Virus record (IMG/VR): IMGVR_UViG_3300033388_008211
Span: 1-45,102 of that record
Origin: a virus
Strand: one strand, 5' to 3'
Length of the DNA stretch: 45,102 nt
Made by a program: the position numbers and the translations under genes. Every line of letters starts with the position of its first letter. The first letter of the stretch is position 1. The notes below the pieces were generated by a model. The model ran no database searches, was not told the origin of the DNA, and saw only the letters and a list, made by a program, of their open reading frames with translations. This document shows positions 21,267-29,447 of this stretch, piece by piece.

Positions 21267-21680
21267 TTATTGGTCGCTTATTGATACCAGCGTCTGCCCT
21301 TCCGTCTTACCATCCTTAAAAGAGACAACGCGGCCCACAAGAACAAAGGTCATTCGGTTCTTACTGTGCTGGTCATTTTCCGGGTCCCAGGGCGCAATTT
21401 CTAATATATTCACGCTTGTTTTGGTGGCGTCATGACGTCCTATATATTGCCCCATCATTCCACGGGTATTCACAAGCTGGTCTACCTTGAACTTCTTCTT
21501 ATAATCAAGGGCCTTAGCCTCGCTCCAGACATTCAGGTATATCTTCACAGGCCCATATTTAAGACCCTGGCATCCTAGCTTTATTGATAGGTAATCCTTC
21601 TTTTTGGAAGTCTTTTTCATCGTCAGGGATAAGATCTTCCCCCAACCGTTCATAGCGTTATATGGTTTACATTTTTTCAC
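21267..21680 (-). CDS. ssb: SSB-like OB-fold protein, prematurely stopped
   Basis: A 137-aa frame with beta-rich, basic OB-fold character (KKDYLSIKLGCQGLKYGPVKIYL; MTFVLVGRVVSFKDGKTEGQTLV). SSB proteins coat single-stranded DNA in replication and recombination. Here the frame ends at TAA after SISDQ, but the next 79 codons continue in frame to a DDDIPF tail, which would make a 217-aa SSB with a normal acidic end. The stop could be a true mutation, a sequencing error or a readthrough site. Single-stranded DNA binding also bears on attC folding, so its state matters for cassette exchange. Confidence 0.65.
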   Translation of the reverse strand: MKKCKPYNAMNGWGKILSLTMKKTSKKKDYLSIKLGCQGLKYGPVKIYLNVWSEAKALDYKKKFKVDQLVNTRGMMGQYIGRHDATKTSVNILEIAPWDPENDQHSKNRMTFVLVGRVVSFKDGKTEGQTLVSISDQ

Positions 21681-21877
21681 TTTGTCTCCTTATGCTTCCA
21701 TGTGGGGCACCCAACTGAACTGGATGTCGTACAAAGTTTTGTATCACTGGTATATTTATGAAGACAGGTCTCGCATGTCATCGGCACTACCTTAAAAACG
21801 CCGTTGACTTTAACGGCCTTGGCGTTGTGTTCTTTTTGCAGGAATTCTATCCATGCAACTACGATCGGTGTTAGCAT
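21677..21877 (-). CDS. Small cysteine-rich protein, probable zinc finger
   Basis: A 66-aa protein; residues 34-59 contain CETCLHKYTSDTKLC...C, a likely zinc site of four Cys. Start and stop overlap neighbouring genes (4 bp at the SSB side, 1 bp at the other), so it is translationally coupled. Early phage genes of this kind often block host functions, but none can be assigned here. Confidence 0.62.
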   Translation of the reverse strand: MLTPIVVAWIEFLQKEHNAKAVKVNGVFKVVPMTCETCLHKYTSDTKLCTTSSSVGCPTWKHKETK

Positions 21878-22098
21878 TATATAACTACTTCCTTACTCTG
21901 CTCACCAGGCACTATCAGCCCCTCGCTTCCGCCTTTGCATTTGGTGCAAGCCTTAAGCGTGAAAGGGTCCATGCGATGCGTAAACTTCTTGTTATGAGTG
22001 GCAATATTCGCCTTGGTTTTCCGGTTATGGCATACCATACCCCGAACCAGCTCAGTCAGGGCAAGGCAATAATATTCTTTATAATCTTCTATCTTCAT
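21877..22098 (-). CDS. Small cysteine/histidine protein, not recognised
   Basis: A 73-aa protein with GGGGGAG upstream of ATG 22098. It has C11, C23 and a CTKC pair near 51-54, with His residues between, so metal binding is possible. It is the second gene after the early promoter, beyond the long hairpin at 22141-22207. Confidence 0.6.
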   Translation of the reverse strand: MKIEDYKEYYCLALTELVRGMVCHNRKTKANIATHNKKFTHRMDPFTLKACTKCKGGSEGLIVPGEQSKEVVI

Positions 22099-22140
22099 GA
22101 CTCCCCCTTAATGGATTTCTCTGTGATAATCTTTTTGTGG

Positions 22141-22207
22141 TAAAACAAAAGAGGCCCTGTCTCCACCAAATATCCCCGCCAAGGAATATTCAGTTTTAAC
22201 AGGGCCT
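22141..22207 (-). terminator. Long two-part hairpin after the first early gene: terminator or attenuator
   Basis: Outer stem AGGCCCTGT (22207-22199) pairs exactly with ACAGGGCCT (22160-22152). Inside it AATATTCC pairs with GGGATATT around TTGGCG. On the minus strand CTTTTGTTTTA follows. It lies between the first and second early genes, where an attenuator or an antitermination site would act. Confidence 0.6.
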
Positions 22208-22432
22208 TTCTGCGTCTTCAGCACAAAAGGTTTGTGATTGAGGTACCAGCTCTAACGTGTGGCCTTTTGCGCTTTCAACCTGAATTGCTTTAGATAGTTC
22301 TTTGAGTTTTATACCGATATTTATTTGCAGCTTACGTCTTTCAGTCCCTAAAGGGAGGGCTGCGACCAAATGGTCGGCTATTCTTAGCTGCTCAAGCTGT
22401 AAAAGGAAGTTGGTCATCGGCTGGTACCTCAT
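22196..22432 (-). CDS. First gene of the early operon, not recognised
   Basis: A 78-aa, largely helical protein (MTNFLLQLEQLRIADHLVAAL ... INIGIKLKELSKAIQ). It begins about 20 bases after the predicted transcription start, so it is the first early product. No HTH or catalytic motif is clear. Its stop codon lies within the stem of the long hairpin. A role in regulating the switch to later genes is possible only by position. Confidence 0.58.
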   Translation of the reverse strand: MRYQPMTNFLLQLEQLRIADHLVAALPLGTERRKLQINIGIKLKELSKAIQVESAKGHTLELVPQSQTFCAEDAERPC

Positions 22433-22458
22433 GAGGGTTAGATTTCCTATCTGTTTAA

Positions 22459-22487
22459 AGCATAGTTCTACTTTTACAAAGTGTCAA
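22459..22487 (-). promoter_or_regulatory. Strong sigma70-type early promoter
   Basis: On the minus strand TTGACA (22487-22482) and TATGCT (22464-22459) are separated by exactly 17 bases, close to the sigma70 consensus. The spacer contains the inverted repeat ACTTT-TAC-AAAGT, a possible operator. It is placed to drive the early operon leftward through replication genes, cassette array A, intI and the primase. Confidence 0.88.
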
Positions 22488-22498
22488 GTTTTTTTATT

Positions 22499-23338
22499 TT
22501 ATGCCAGATCTTCCGCCCTGGCGACAGGTCTATCAACTACAAGTAATGACTCCCATCCGGTATATGCCTCGGTTTCAGATGTCCTCACTATGACAGCGGC
22601 AGTGTATTTGCCGTGCAGGGTATCCGTATCCGCATAAGCAAAAGGTATTATCCCCTCCACCGTATCAACGCCGTCAACATCGACGACATCCCAATCAGTC
22701 CCTTCTATAAGTTCTTTCGTAACAATAGGGGCATTTTTGAGATCTTTACCTATAGCGAACCAGAGCTTAAGACCTGTAGGATTTCCTTCAAACCCGAATG
22801 GGATATCGATATCCTCGGATTCCTTAACAAAGTATTTACCGCCACTGGCCCAGTAAATGTTTTTAACATATCCCGTCGCGGACAGAATATTCACCCGTTC
22901 TGTTGTGATTCCCGCAATCTCCACTTCAATTGCATCATGCCCGGCAGTAAGATTTGTCTCCATATCTTGAGAAGTAGTCTCTAGTGCACAAAGGGCCAGC
23001 CTGGCAAGCTCCGCGCTCACATCTAAAAACTCTTGAGATATGGCGTTAACGCTATCAATAGTGGCTTCATATACTACAATATACTGCTTTGCTGTTATAG
23101 CTGAAAAATCAATTAAAGCCGTATGCCATCCCGTTTTACCGAGTTTGTTTGCCGTAAGCGTGACCACCCCAGAAGCCCCGATTCCGGTATCAATTTCAAG
23201 ATCGTTATTTGCACCATTGAGTTTATAGAAAGTAGCCTTTATATTGGAAGCTGTAAATTTGGCCCCGGTTGAAAACTGGCTCGTAGTGATAGCAATAATA
23301 AGTTTCGCTGTATTGCCTTGTTTGAATACTCTAAACAT
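22499..23338 (-). CDS. Baseplate/receptor-binding accessory protein (BppU-like)
   Basis: A 279-aa protein with two parts. Residues 1-95 are beta-rich (MFRVFKQGNTAKLIIAI ... TLTANKLGKTGWHTALIDF), resembling the N-terminal anchoring domain of phage baseplate upper proteins. The C-terminal part from about 160 is a beta-sandwich (FVKESEDIDIPFGFEGNPTGLKLWFAI). It is the last gene of the structural operon, following a LamG-like protein. A role in host contact is inferred. Confidence 0.55.
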   Translation of the reverse strand: MFRVFKQGNTAKLIIAITTSQFSTGAKFTASNIKATFYKLNGANNDLEIDTGIGASGVVTLTANKLGKTGWHTALIDFSAITAKQYIVVYEATIDSVNAISQEFLDVSAELARLALCALETTSQDMETNLTAGHDAIEVEIAGITTERVNILSATGYVKNIYWASGGKYFVKESEDIDIPFGFEGNPTGLKLWFAIGKDLKNAPIVTKELIEGTDWDVVDVDGVDTVEGIIPFAYADTDTLHGKYTAAVIVRTSETEAYTGWESLLVVDRPVARAEDLA

Positions 23339-24473
23339 TTAGGATACCTCTATTAATTAGTTGAAGACCGCCACCGCCCGCCGCGCCATCTGGAAAAGTC
23401 GCATCGACTTCCAGCAAGACTCTTGACTTACTTTCATAAGTTCCATCGCTTGCATACACTCCGACCACTTTAAAGCTATTCGTATCGTCGGTAATAGTAG
23501 GGTTCCCCTCAGCCCTTAATGCCGCTAATGTCAAGGATGAACCTAAGGCCCCATTATTTGCAGCATATTTAAACTTAACGTCCGTATTCCCTGCCGCTTG
23601 AATCACACCATCTTTAAACATCCAGCATTTAAGAGTACTCATATCAAGCTCTGCACCTACCGGAATAGCTGTCCATATTGCGGCAGGCGAAGGTGAAGCG
23701 TCTGAATAGGTGGGGTATGCAGCGGTTGGGGGAGTAAAGTTAGATGTATGTCCCGGTACGCCTTTATCCATTGCTATTTCGTCAATACTACCGCCAAACC
23801 ACAATGAAGAGGGAGCGTCTCCTCCTATTAGGGACGCTGATCCCGGATACTGTATCGCTCCCGATTTAGTTTGTGTTCCTGTTTGTATTCCTTCTTGAAA
23901 TATTCTATAAACATCACCTGCTCTAGAAAGTTCTAAATGATTAAACATACCATTAACTAAGTCAGTATCGGACGTAAAATCAATATCCCAAGCCGTTCCC
24001 CCTATCGTAGCAAGAAACCTTACCTTTTTCCCAAAAGCTCTTAACAGCACCCCACTATAAGCACTATGTGAACGAGTGCTATAAAACACACCATTTGCTT
24101 GAGCAAAGTTAGTGCTGTACACTTGAAATTCAAAATTAAATTCTTCTGCCGCCCAATTGAGGTCGCTATGTGTAGGAATATTCAATCGGGCACCGCCTCC
24201 ATTTAATAAAAGACTGCCAGTATCAAATTTCTTTATAGCTGTGTCAACTTGAGCACCACCTACCGCCGTTATAATGTGGTTACTTGCAGACGCATCAGGG
24301 AAGTCAGGCGAGCCATCATCACCATCACAATGCACCAAAAGTTTTCTAGTCGCAGGTATAATACTAGCAAGCCCTACCCTATCCCCCTCCCCTTCAAACA
24401 CATTCTTATGTTCAATGGAGGGAGTATCTATTTGATCCGAAAGAGAAATTAATATTTTTTGCGTAAAACTCAT
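23331..24473 (-). CDS. Concanavalin/LamG-domain tail protein, probable receptor binding
   Basis: A 380-aa protein. Residues about 45-240 look like a concanavalin-A/LamG-like sandwich (LLVHCDGDDGSPDFPDAS, NFEFQVYSTN, LWFGGSIDEIAMDKG), as found in phage proteins that bind surface sugars. The C-terminal 100 residues resemble part of the neighbouring protein's beta-rich domain. The gene overlaps both neighbours by a few bases, so these tail genes form a coupled set. Confidence 0.68.
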   Translation of the reverse strand: MSFTQKILISLSDQIDTPSIEHKNVFEGEGDRVGLASIIPATRKLLVHCDGDDGSPDFPDASASNHIITAVGGAQVDTAIKKFDTGSLLLNGGGARLNIPTHSDLNWAAEEFNFEFQVYSTNFAQANGVFYSTRSHSAYSGVLLRAFGKKVRFLATIGGTAWDIDFTSDTDLVNGMFNHLELSRAGDVYRIFQEGIQTGTQTKSGAIQYPGSASLIGGDAPSSLWFGGSIDEIAMDKGVPGHTSNFTPPTAAYPTYSDASPSPAAIWTAIPVGAELDMSTLKCWMFKDGVIQAAGNTDVKFKYAANNGALGSSLTLAALRAEGNPTITDDTNSFKVVGVYASDGTYESKSRVLLEVDATFPDGAAGGGGLQLINRGILNV

Positions 24474-24943
24474 ATTTGAGTCATCTCCCCAGCCGTATTT
24501 ACGATCGCATTTTTAATGTCAACAACTTTAGAAAGAAGGGTAAACATTAAGCCGGCGTCAACAAGACCCTCAAGTATCGCGAGATTATTGATAGTATGTG
24601 TAAATACGGCAGTTGCGTGTATGGCGGCATCTCCGGTTAAGTGATTAGGGATATCTGCTGTGGCCTCTGCCACGCTTGTATATCCCGCTGCCGCCAGGTT
24701 GTCCTCAAGTTTCCTGTCTGATATCTCCATACCTATAGCTCCAAGCATGGGCGAGATATCTCTCAATATTGCGCCTAACTGTTTTAAGGTAAGCCCCTCA
24801 ATTTGAGCCAACGTCAATGGCTCCGTCACACCATAACCCGCCAAAAGATCATTAACTTTTGGAACAACAGTATTATTATAGGTATTTGTCGCGGCTCTTA
24901 GCCGGTTACTTTCATTCACTTGCATACTGGTTTTATTAGACAT
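24470..24943 (-). CDS. Tail-associated helical protein, not recognised
   Basis: A 157-aa protein, helical and Ala/Leu/Thr-rich (MSNKTSMQVNESNRLRAATN ... VVDIKNAIVNTAGEMTQI). No domain recognised. It lies between the tail-tip and LamG-like genes and overlaps the latter's start by four bases, so it is probably a tail fibre component or assembly factor. Confidence 0.55.
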   Translation of the reverse strand: MSNKTSMQVNESNRLRAATNTYNNTVVPKVNDLLAGYGVTEPLTLAQIEGLTLKQLGAILRDISPMLGAIGMEISDRKLEDNLAAAGYTSVAEATADIPNHLTGDAAIHATAVFTHTINNLAILEGLVDAGLMFTLLSKVVDIKNAIVNTAGEMTQI

Positions 24944-24980
24944 CTTAATCTCCCATCCTTATTCAGTGTTTTAGAATGAT

Positions 24981-25040
24981 TTATTGACCTGGAGTAGACC
25001 ACGCTACTTTATCCCAAGGTTTAAGGTATATTTGGTTCAT
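24981..25040 (-). CDS. 20-codon mini-gene between tail genes
   Basis: MNQIYLKPWDKVAWSTPGQ with ATG 25040 overlapping the TGA of the previous gene (TGATG) and GGAGG five bases upstream. The ribosome site is near-perfect and the product is tryptophan-containing and aromatic, so translation is likely even though the frame is tiny. Function unknown. Confidence 0.45.
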   Translation of the reverse strand: MNQIYLKPWDKVAWSTPGQ

Positions 25041-25420
25041 CAGACCTCCACCCTCAAAACCACCGTCAGCGACTCTCTGTTATACGCCACCGGGGCAGAG
25101 GTAATCTCCTCTCCATTCCATATCCTCACGGTCAGCTCATTATCATCGATATCAGTATAAGTAAAAGTCTCCATCGAACCGTTAACAACATTCTTTACAA
25201 AATCAATAAAATCATCATAGTCGGCCTTCGGAATATTATGCCAGTGAAGGCTTTCAGACTCCTCTATGGGCCCTTTGTCATAGATATAGACATCGGTGCC
25301 GTCAGTCAGGTCTTTTGGTTGTGCAAACTTCAGGGAGCGGCTCAGGTTACCTCTTGAAGGGGCCCGGCTGAATGTTACTGATCCTATAGGCGCCTCAGTT
25401 CTTTCAAATTTTATAGACAT
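25040..25420 (-). CDS. Minor tail protein, not recognised
   Basis: A 126-aa beta-rich protein (IKFERTEAPIGSVTFSRAPS ... FTYTDIDDNELTVRIWNGEEI ... LTVVLRVEV). The WNGEEI...YNRESLTVVLRVEV ending resembles small tail-tip accessory proteins of siphoviruses. It overlaps the large tail-tip gene by one base (stop/start), so the products are probably made in proportion. Confidence 0.52.
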   Translation of the reverse strand: MSIKFERTEAPIGSVTFSRAPSRGNLSRSLKFAQPKDLTDGTDVYIYDKGPIEESESLHWHNIPKADYDDFIDFVKNVVNGSMETFTYTDIDDNELTVRIWNGEEITSAPVAYNRESLTVVLRVEV

Positions 25421-28400
25421 TAATATTCCCTCGATTCCACTATTATCCGGTCATTTCGTCTAGCCCTGCCGCTTCCTGGATAGGCGTTGGTTTTCAGCAC
25501 TTCACAAACAACATCTCCCGCCGGCTCAAGAGTAAATCCCTTACCGAAAGTCAGGTCTGTATTATCCAGGAATAATTCCTTATAAAATTCCTTCTTCCTG
25601 TCCTTGAGACGGGCAATATAAAAAGCAAGCACGTCGGCGGCCATAGCCTGGTCGATAACGAAATCAAAAAAGAAGAGCTCCGGTTTTTGCCTCTCACCAT
25701 ATTTCCCGATACTCGTTGCGTCACTGCCGGACTCCAGTGCCTCATAGCTATCTTCTCCATCCTTTGTCCAGTCCCTGTCATAATGGAGGTCTATCACATT
25801 AACCACCTCATGTAAGGGTGATCGTTTGGGACCCCTAAGCGTAGTCCTATGATCTTCCTTCCGCCGTATCATATTTGATGTGACTGTCTTTAGCGGCGTT
25901 ATAGCGTCAGGCCTCCATAATAGCTGAGCCTCCCCTCCGGCAAAACGGAAATAACAGCGGCTCTGCCATGCGAGATAATTTGTCCAGTGCCTCAGTTTTT
26001 TTAATTCATTTATCACGCCGGCAAAGGTATAACCCTTTGTCTGAAATTCGCTCCCGGCATCTGTCGTGAAGTTCGTAAACCCGGCATGGACAGCAAGGAG
26101 ATGCTTCATTACGTGATCGGGCCGCTCGATAAGGGCATTCGGAGTTCCTGTATAAGTACCGCTCCCGTCATCAGGCTGGCCGTCCACGTCGGCTGTTACC
26201 TGACTTCCTATAACTGTATCTGCGGATGAGTTCCCAACAAGTCCGACGTAATACGCTTTTCCGCCGGAAATTTTAGCCTTATTTGCAAGCGTCTTCGATG
26301 ACACTCCTGTACCGACAACAGATGCTGCGGCCTTAACTGCTCTCGAAACTGACACTGTCTGAAAGTAAGAGAGTCCATTAGCATTACCTGATTCCACTTT
26401 AACTTCTAAATATGAATTTCCACCAGACAAGGTTGAAAAAGTTTGCAATACAGTTGTGTAAAAATTAAAACCCAGACCATCATTCCTCCATAACATCACC
26501 GCTACCCAAGGGCCTGTAGTACCACCACCTGCTCCATTTAATTCTGTATTTAGTCTAGCAGAGACAATTACATCAGCAAGCGACGCCCATATATTGACTC
26601 TGCAATTAACGGTATAGGTGGCTTCGGAATACGAATAACCAGGATGAGTAAATCTCGCAATAGTTTTGATCTGCGATGTAGTGAATCCTGATAAGAAATC
26701 AAACTCTTCTGCTGAGTTTTGATTGGTTATCTTAACTGCATCCTGGTTTATTCCATCATTATGCGAGACTGCATAGTCCTGTACAGTAATATTATCATCA
26801 ACCTCTATATCCACACTCTTTCTAAGAACAGGAAGAGCTGTAAATTTTACCTTCGCTTTTCCGCTATGATCCGTATACTTAGTGAAGTCACCTCCAACTT
26901 GTCTCACCCCGTCAACAAAGACGTCTCCAATACTTTTTACCGGATGATCGGCAAGCAGATACCAGTATTCTGATTGGACTTTCCCGAGATGGATACCTTT
27001 ATCATGTGTCGTTGCCGTCGTCGCACTATAGCCTCTCGTACAACCGTTCAAAGTGTTTGAACTTATAGACCCAATCCTGATCTGTTCATCCTCGACTTGT
27101 ATCACATCGAGAGCTGCAAGGCCTGTGGCATCAGTAATGTCAAAAGAGGTTGTTCCCTCTGCAATATCCTCGGCTAGAGTAGTTACCCAGCCTGCGTCAA
27201 TGGCCAGCGCCTGGAGATTTTCCACAGCCCCATAAACTATCGGTATCACTTTGCCTATATCATCAGGATCTGCATTAGGCCAGTCCGTTGTATTGAGTTT
27301 ATTTCCTATCGACTTATTGATCCCCACAGATTGATCGATAAGCTGCACGCTGCAAGTCAGCTCGTCGAGCGTCTCAAAGTCAATAATATTACCGATCCAG
27401 AAGGTCTCAGGGAAAACGCCCGATCCTTCAAAACCAAGAAACCATAAGAAAAGCTCACAGTCTGTTTTTTCCACATCATTAGAAACGTCCCATAATATAT
27501 CATCTATGGAGGGGGTCGCAGCGGGGTCAATAACAAAATCAAGGGACAGGTCAGAAACAAGAGGCGAGGCGAGCTCACTTGCAATATCCTCATCGATGGC
27601 CGACCATCTCTTTACCCACCCTTTTGTTGTGATGCCTCCTTCCCACCCGGAGACGCTAAAGACTCTGTCCGACAGATAAATAGTGCCGGTGGCGAAAGGG
27701 CATTTAAGTATCCATACAGGCGCGGCTCCGATCTTTTTATTTAACTCTGACGCAAAGGTGATTAAAGAAGCGTCAGTTTCGTCAGTTGCCTCTGCGTCGC
27801 CTTCATCGACAATAATTGATCTAAATCTAAGCGCTTCGATCTCATCGGTGGCCGTAACGTTATCAGCAACTTCCGAAAAGGCCGTTACAGCAACCTCATC
27901 GTCGGCAGTAACGTATCCCGGTATTGCCTCCAACGTCCAGTCAACAACCAATTTAGGGTAAGTAGCCGGGAAACCTATATCTACAAATTTCACCCATAGT
28001 TCGGTAATTGCAGATGAAACCCATGATGGTGTGCCGCCATCCAGATCCATTGCAAGATATGTCCCGAAGCGACTAAGGCCGGTTTTGGATATTGCCGCCA
28101 GACCGGCAGCGTTTAAAACAAAATCATTATAATCAAAATCATCGAAAGAAGAAAAAGGTATATCCGACGAATATCTGACAGCGCCAAGAGACTGATAGTC
28201 AGCGGCAACCAGCGCATCATCATCTGCAGGGGCCGCACCTACCAGCGCTAATCCAGCCTCTGCATCGCTAAGGCCCAGACTATTTTCTTTATAATCACCA
28301 TATAGCGAGACCGTTGCCGAATTAATAGTTGCATCTGTATCCAGAATAGATGTGTCAAACAGGAAAACCCCCCTGTCTATACGGGTAAATTCATCCGAGG

Positions 28401-28878
28401 TTGTTCCGCCTTTAAGAGAGGCTATAGGTCCCCAGATATCAGTTACATTAGCAAGGGTCCCTGCATTAGAACGGAGGTCATTAAAAGATTCTCCTCCCGA
28501 CGTCCTACCCACATATCCATCCACCGGCTCATTCGCGCCTGCTGCCGGATATACGGTAAGCGTATCAAAGCCGAAATTAAAGCGCAGCCGGGGGATGGGG
28601 GCAAAGCTAAACAGCCAGTCTATAAAGTGAAGAAGATACCAGAAGGGCTTCAGGCCTGAATAAAGGCGGTGGCCATACTTATCGAGATTTAGAAATTCAG
28701 TACGATAAACACCCTTCTCCTTGATCCATGTGACGCTGTCAGGCATGATCTCTTTGATCTGCTTGCCTCGCGGCACGCTTCCCGAAATCCCGAAGAAAAA
28801 CCTGCCCGGCCACATATTAGCAACGAGGAGGAGAAGCTTCTCATGTTGTTTAAACCAGCGTTTATCAAAAACCATCAA
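25420..28878 (-). CDS. Large tail-tip / host-contact protein
   Basis: A 1152-aa protein, the largest structural product. The N-terminal 95 residues are basic and hydrophobic (LLLLVANMWPGRFFF, WYLLHFIDWLFSF). A long Ser/Asp/Thr-rich beta region follows, then a part with IQVEDEQIRIGSISSNTLNGCTRG near 610, a motif seen in tail-tip and baseplate hub proteins. The C-terminal 250 residues (YLAWQSRCYFRFAGGEAQLLWRP; LEPAGDVVCEV) are also typical of hub-like proteins. Position after the tape measure supports a tail-tip role; the precise family is not certain. Confidence 0.65.
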   Translation of the reverse strand: MMVFDKRWFKQHEKLLLLVANMWPGRFFFGISGSVPRGKQIKEIMPDSVTWIKEKGVYRTEFLNLDKYGHRLYSGLKPFWYLLHFIDWLFSFAPIPRLRFNFGFDTLTVYPAAGANEPVDGYVGRTSGGESFNDLRSNAGTLANVTDIWGPIASLKGGTTSDEFTRIDRGVFLFDTSILDTDATINSATVSLYGDYKENSLGLSDAEAGLALVGAAPADDDALVAADYQSLGAVRYSSDIPFSSFDDFDYNDFVLNAAGLAAISKTGLSRFGTYLAMDLDGGTPSWVSSAITELWVKFVDIGFPATYPKLVVDWTLEAIPGYVTADDEVAVTAFSEVADNVTATDEIEALRFRSIIVDEGDAEATDETDASLITFASELNKKIGAAPVWILKCPFATGTIYLSDRVFSVSGWEGGITTKGWVKRWSAIDEDIASELASPLVSDLSLDFVIDPAATPSIDDILWDVSNDVEKTDCELFLWFLGFEGSGVFPETFWIGNIIDFETLDELTCSVQLIDQSVGINKSIGNKLNTTDWPNADPDDIGKVIPIVYGAVENLQALAIDAGWVTTLAEDIAEGTTSFDITDATGLAALDVIQVEDEQIRIGSISSNTLNGCTRGYSATTATTHDKGIHLGKVQSEYWYLLADHPVKSIGDVFVDGVRQVGGDFTKYTDHSGKAKVKFTALPVLRKSVDIEVDDNITVQDYAVSHNDGINQDAVKITNQNSAEEFDFLSGFTTSQIKTIARFTHPGYSYSEATYTVNCRVNIWASLADVIVSARLNTELNGAGGGTTGPWVAVMLWRNDGLGFNFYTTVLQTFSTLSGGNSYLEVKVESGNANGLSYFQTVSVSRAVKAAASVVGTGVSSKTLANKAKISGGKAYYVGLVGNSSADTVIGSQVTADVDGQPDDGSGTYTGTPNALIERPDHVMKHLLAVHAGFTNFTTDAGSEFQTKGYTFAGVINELKKLRHWTNYLAWQSRCYFRFAGGEAQLLWRPDAITPLKTVTSNMIRRKEDHRTTLRGPKRSPLHEVVNVIDLHYDRDWTKDGEDSYEALESGSDATSIGKYGERQKPELFFFDFVIDQAMAADVLAFYIARLKDRKKEFYKELFLDNTDLTFGKGFTLEPAGDVVCEVLKTNAYPGSGRARRNDRIIVESREY

Positions 28879-28904
28879 TCAATTACCAGTGTTTAGAGAT
28901 TTTT

Positions 28905-28962
28905 GTAGGGGCGGGTCTTGTACCCGCCCAAAAGAAGGGCAACCACGAGGGATTGCCCCTAC
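28905..28962 (+). repeat. Palindromic dispersed repeat, copy 2
   Basis: A 58-bp GTAGGGGC...GCCCCTAC element, about 51/58 identical to copy 1 but inverted relative to it. Its right end supplies the TAG stop of the gene 28959-29432, so the insertion has trimmed or replaced that gene's last codons. Confidence 0.82.
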
Positions 28963-29432
28963 AATAGACCCGGTCTCCACGTAACAATGAGCGCATCCTC
29001 AGCGGCTTTAACGTATGGACCTATTAATGCCCTGGCATACATAGTTCCGCCACCGGCAGCGTTAAAAAGGCCCGTCTCTTCAATCGTCCCTGTGCCGTTC
29101 CCTGCGGCAAAAGTCACCTCTATCTCACCTTTCCCCGTGGAAGGGAACGATGGATCCGTATCCTGCTCCCTGGTTCCCACCTGTGTGCCTAAAACCGTAT
29201 CTCCAGCGGCAGGAGCCGTGTCATCCGTCCCTATTCCGATGTAGTTGAATTTCGCAGGTTGGGCCCCGCCGCCGGCCGCACCAACTATCTGCTGTATGCC
29301 TACATTTTTACCGGTATCGACTACAAGGTTTTTATAAATGTCCCTAGCCAGCTCCTTACCATCCTTATCAATATGGATAACTGTAAGCTCACCTTTGGCC
29401 CTAACATTATTAAGCCCCTTAGTTCCCTTCAT
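28959..29432 (-). CDS. Tail protein with 3' end trimmed by the repeat
   Basis: A 157-aa, glycine-rich beta protein (LTVIHIDKDGKELARDIYKN ... FNYIGIGTDDTAP ... TFAAGNGTGTIEETGLFNA). Similar Gly/Thr-rich phage proteins are found near tail-tip genes. The last residues and the stop TAG overlap the palindromic repeat, so the original C terminus may be lost. It lies between the tape measure and the tail-tip gene. Confidence 0.6.
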   Translation of the reverse strand: MKGTKGLNNVRAKGELTVIHIDKDGKELARDIYKNLVVDTGKNVGIQQIVGAAGGGAQPAKFNYIGIGTDDTAPAAGDTVLGTQVGTREQDTDPSFPSTGKGEIEVTFAAGNGTGTIEETGLFNAAGGGTMYARALIGPYVKAAEDALIVTWRPGLL

Positions 29433-29447
29433 GCTTAATCCTCCTTT

